Assembly: GCA_021502835.1 (NCBI GenBank)
Contig: JAKFGP010000033.1
Span: 1-64,000 of the forward strand
Reading direction: 5' to 3'
Origin: Streptomyces thinghirensis
GTDB lineage: Bacteria > Actinomycetota > Actinomycetia > Streptomycetales > Streptomycetaceae
Length of the DNA stretch: 64,000 nt
Positions within the stretch are counted from its first letter, which is position 1. Each line of letters begins with the position of its first letter. Shown piece by piece: positions 61,717-64,000 of the stretch. Below the pieces are notes generated by a model. That model was given only the letters and a program-made list of their open reading frames with translations, did not search any database and was not told the origin of the DNA. Position numbers and translations under genes: made by a program.

Positions 61717-61810
61717 AGGTTCCTTCACCTTCCCCTTCCCGGAGGCGAACCCTACCGGGGCGAGGTGACGCGCGAGCGCCGGGACCGGGTACAGCGGCCA
61801 CACCGTGATC

Positions 61811-61835
61811 TCACGTCACGTCACGTCACGTCACG
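61811..61835. repeat. Five tandem TCACG pentamers
   Basis: TCACG repeated five times immediately at the 3' end of the ABC ATPase gene (read as TGACG-type repeats on its strand). The repeat includes the gene's stop codon and puts further stops downstream. Confidence 0.8.
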
Positions 61836-62701
61836 GCTCGCGCCTCGGGACGACCAGCGGCGCCCCCGTGCGCGGGTGCGGCAGTACCTCCACCGGCTGG
61901 TCGTAGACCTCGGACAACAACCCCTCGGAGAGGGACCTCCGCCGGCGGCCCGTCGGCCGCGACCCGGCCCGCGCGCAGGATCGCGACCCGGTCCGCGTAC
62001 GCCGCCGCCAGTGAGAGGTCGTGCAGTACGACCGCCACCGCGTCCCCGGCCCGCGCCCCGCCTCCGGCACAGCCGCAGCACCAGCTCCTGGTGGCGCAGG
62101 TCCAGTGCCGCGGTCGGCTCGTCGAGCAGCAGCAGAGGAGCGCGCTGCGCGAGCACGCGGGCGAGCGCGACCCGGGCCCGCTCGCCGCCGCTGAGCGCGG
62201 AGAACGGCCGCCCGGCGAAGCCGGTCACCTCCGTGCGCGCCATCGCCTCGGCCACGGCCGCGTCGTCCTCGTCCGCCAGGTCGCTCCCCGCCCAGGGCGC
62301 CCGGCCCATCCGGACCACCTCCTCGACCGGGAACGGGAACGACAGCGACGCGGACTGGGGCAGCACGGCCCGGCGGCAGCGCCAGTTCCGGCGCGGACCA
62401 CTCCGTCACCGGGCGGCCGTGGACGCGTACACGACCCTCGGCGGCCGGGACATCGGCGGCCAGCGCCCCCAACAGGGTGGACTTGCCCGCCCCGTTGGGG
62501 CCGACCAGGGCGACCTCGCCCGCCCGGACGGTGACGGCCACGCCGTCGAGGACCGGCCGGCCGCCGAGGTGGACGCGCAGGCCCCTCGGCCTCGGCGAGG
62601 ACGTCGCCGGGCGCGGCCGGGGGCGGCGGCACCGGGCGGGACGGTACGAGGCTGCAGCAGCCCCCTGGCGTGCACGGTCCTCGTGTTCGTGCCTCTCATG
62701 C
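61831..62701 (-). CDS. hmuV: Haem ABC transporter ATPase
   Basis: About 285 aa; ATG near 62700, overlapping the permease stop (ATGA). Walker A is [19 protein letters not shown]-loop LPQSASLSF, signature [18 protein letters not shown], Walker [19 protein letters not shown]-loop [16 protein letters not shown]. The [15 protein letters not shown] insert is typical of HmuV/BtuD-like iron-complex importers. Stop TGA 61831-61833. Frameshifts near 61935, 62055, 62375 and 62584. Confidence 0.9.
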
Positions 62702-62703
62702 CC

Positions 62704-63792
62704 AACCCCCTTGCCTGCGCCGGGTGCGGCGCAGCCAGAAGAAGAACGGGCTGCCCAGCAGCGCTCGTCAGCACCCCGAGCGGCAACTCGGCGGGCTCGG
62801 CGACCGTGCGGGCCGCCAGGTCGGCGGCGAGCAGCACCAGCGCGCCGAGCAGCGCGCTGCCCGGATCAGGAACCGGTGCCCGGGGCCCGCCACCATCCGC
62901 AGCAGGTGCGGGACGACCAGTCCGACGAAGCCGATGACCCCGGCCACGCTCACGGCCGCGCGGTCAGCAGCGCGATCACCAGGACGAGTACGACCCGCAG
63001 CCGCTCCACGTCCACGCCCAGTGTGCCGGGCCGGGCGTTCGCCGAGCGCGAGGGAGGTCGAGGTGGCGGGCGTACAGCGGGGCGAGCCCGAGTCCGAGCG
63101 CCGCGCAGGGCAGTACCGCGAGCACCTTCGGCCAGGTCGCCTGGGCGAGCGAGCCCAGTTGCCAGAAGGTGATCTGGTTGACCGCCGCCGTGTCCGCGAA
63201 GAACAGGAACAGCCCGATCAGCGCCCCCGCGAGAGGCGTTACCGCGATGCCCGTGAGGATCAGCGTGACGACCTCCGTACGGCCGCCCGAGCGGGACATC
63301 GCGCATCACCACCAGGACGGTGACCAGGCCGGAGACGAACGCGAAGACGGACACCGTCCAATTGCCGAGGAAGTTCAGGCCGAACGCGATGGCGCCGACC
63401 GCGCCGACCGCCGCGCCGGAGGAGACGCCGATGACGCCCGGCTCGGCGAGCGGGTTGCCGAACACGCCCTGCATCAGCGCGCCCGCGCAGCTGAGTGAGG
63501 CGCCGACGAGCAGCGCCAGCACGATCCTCGGGAACCGCACGTTCCACAGCACCGACTCGGCCACCCGGTCCAGCTCCGTACCACCGAGCCCGCTTTTGTG
63601 CAGCAGTGAGCCGAGCACGTCGCCGACCGGGATCGGGTAGGCACCGGTGCCGGCCGCGACCGGTACGAGGAGCAGGAGGCCGGCGACCAGGGCGGCGGTC
63701 AGCAGCCAGGCGGCGGTGCGCCGGCGCGCGGGCGGGGGAGGGGCCGGTTCGGCGGGCGCCCCGGGGCGAACCGGCTTGTCCAGTACGGTCAC
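62704..63792 (-). CDS. hmuU: Haem/iron-complex ABC permease, FecCD family
   Basis: GTG 63792 overlaps the substrate-binding protein stop (GTGA); the 3' end overlaps hmuV. About 360 aa, 10 TM expected. [47 protein letters not shown] is the conserved FecCD block; [22 protein letters not shown] and [29 protein letters not shown] are further landmarks. Frameshifts near 62762, 62863, 62958, 63045 and 63297. Confidence 0.92.
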
Positions 63793-64000
63793 CGGACGCC
63801 GTCCTCGCCGTGGAGCTGGGCCACGACCGACTTCAGCACCTGGTCGGTGCGCGGGCCGTAGTTGAGGAGTACGCCGTCCTCGACCGAGACGATCCGGCGG
63901 TCCAGTCCGGCCGGGGCCCCCCCCCCCTCTGGGCGACACCGGGGATCTTCACCAGCCCGTCGAGGCCGCCGACCGATTCGAGTCCCTTGCTCATCACGAG
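63789..64000 (-). CDS. hmuT: Haem ABC substrate-binding protein, C-terminal end (cut by window)
   Basis: Only about 70 codons are in the window: LVMSKGLESVGGLDGLVKIPGVAQ, then after a C-run frameshift near 63920, [40 protein letters not shown] and stop TGA 63789-63791. This is the end of an HmuT-type periplasmic-binding protein. Operon hmuT-U-V with overlapping stops. Confidence 0.85.
   Translation of the reverse strand, partial: RDEQGTRIGRRPRRAGEDPRCRPEGGGAPAGLDRRIVSVEDGVLLNYGPRTDQVLKSVVAQLHGEDGVR

Overview
The window is very GC-rich, uses C/G-ending codons, and has the gene style of a Streptomyces or closely related actinomycete. From the left edge to about 49.6 kb it carries most of an ansamycin gene cluster: a modular type I polyketide synthase (PKS) primed by 3-amino-5-hydroxybenzoic acid (AHBA), the chain-releasing amide synthase, tailoring and export genes, regulators, and nearly all AHBA-supply genes. 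From 49.6 kb to the end lies ordinary accessory chromosome.

Layout. 1-18731: the last four PKS modules on three proteins. They are [AT(malonyl)-DH-ER-KR-ACP]-[KS-AT(methylmalonyl)-DH-KR-ACP]-docking, then docking-[KS-AT(malonyl)-DH-KR-ACP]-docking, then [KS-AT(malonyl)-ACP]. 18815-21255: RifF-type amide synthase and an aromatic-ring FAD monooxygenase. 21358-23502: divergent MarR regulator and 14-TM MFS exporter. 23626-30357: small membrane protein, a Met/His-rich anchored protein, a His-loop membrane protein and a giant multicopper oxidase. 30576-33959: secreted berberine-bridge-type oxidase, then convergent YceI and P450 genes. 34240-40914: AHBA block (rifJ, K, L, M, then G on the other strand, a SpaB_C-like gene, rifN). 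41026-47120: divergent SARP-ATPase and LAL/LuxR regulators. 47424-49612: rifH and rifI. 49668-64000: MazG-like, DoxX, SnoaL-like, SDR, PhoD phosphatase, Gfo/Idh, Bcr/CflA MFS, serine hydrolase, Rsm22-like methyltransferase, TetR, primase-polymerase-like, lipoprotein, and a haem ABC importer cut by the window end.

How the genes work together. RifH, G, J, L, M, N, I and K homologues would make AHBA. The PKS extends it, and the terminal module has no reductive domain, so the chain should reach the amide synthase as a beta-keto thioester and be closed into a macrolactam. Flavin oxygenase, P450 and exported oxidases would tailor it, and the MFS protein under MarR control would export it.

Data quality. 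Almost every gene has one or more single-base indels, mostly at G/C runs, even inside catalytic motifs. I read these as sequencing errors and annotate intact genes through them; boundaries given are the outer limits. Two stretches are plainly abnormal: a 63-base poly-C tract at 53920-53982, and a low-GC island at about 15639-16850 that occupies the place of a docking+KS segment and, in its right half, still aligns to KS DNA with an almost purely G-to-A substitution pattern.
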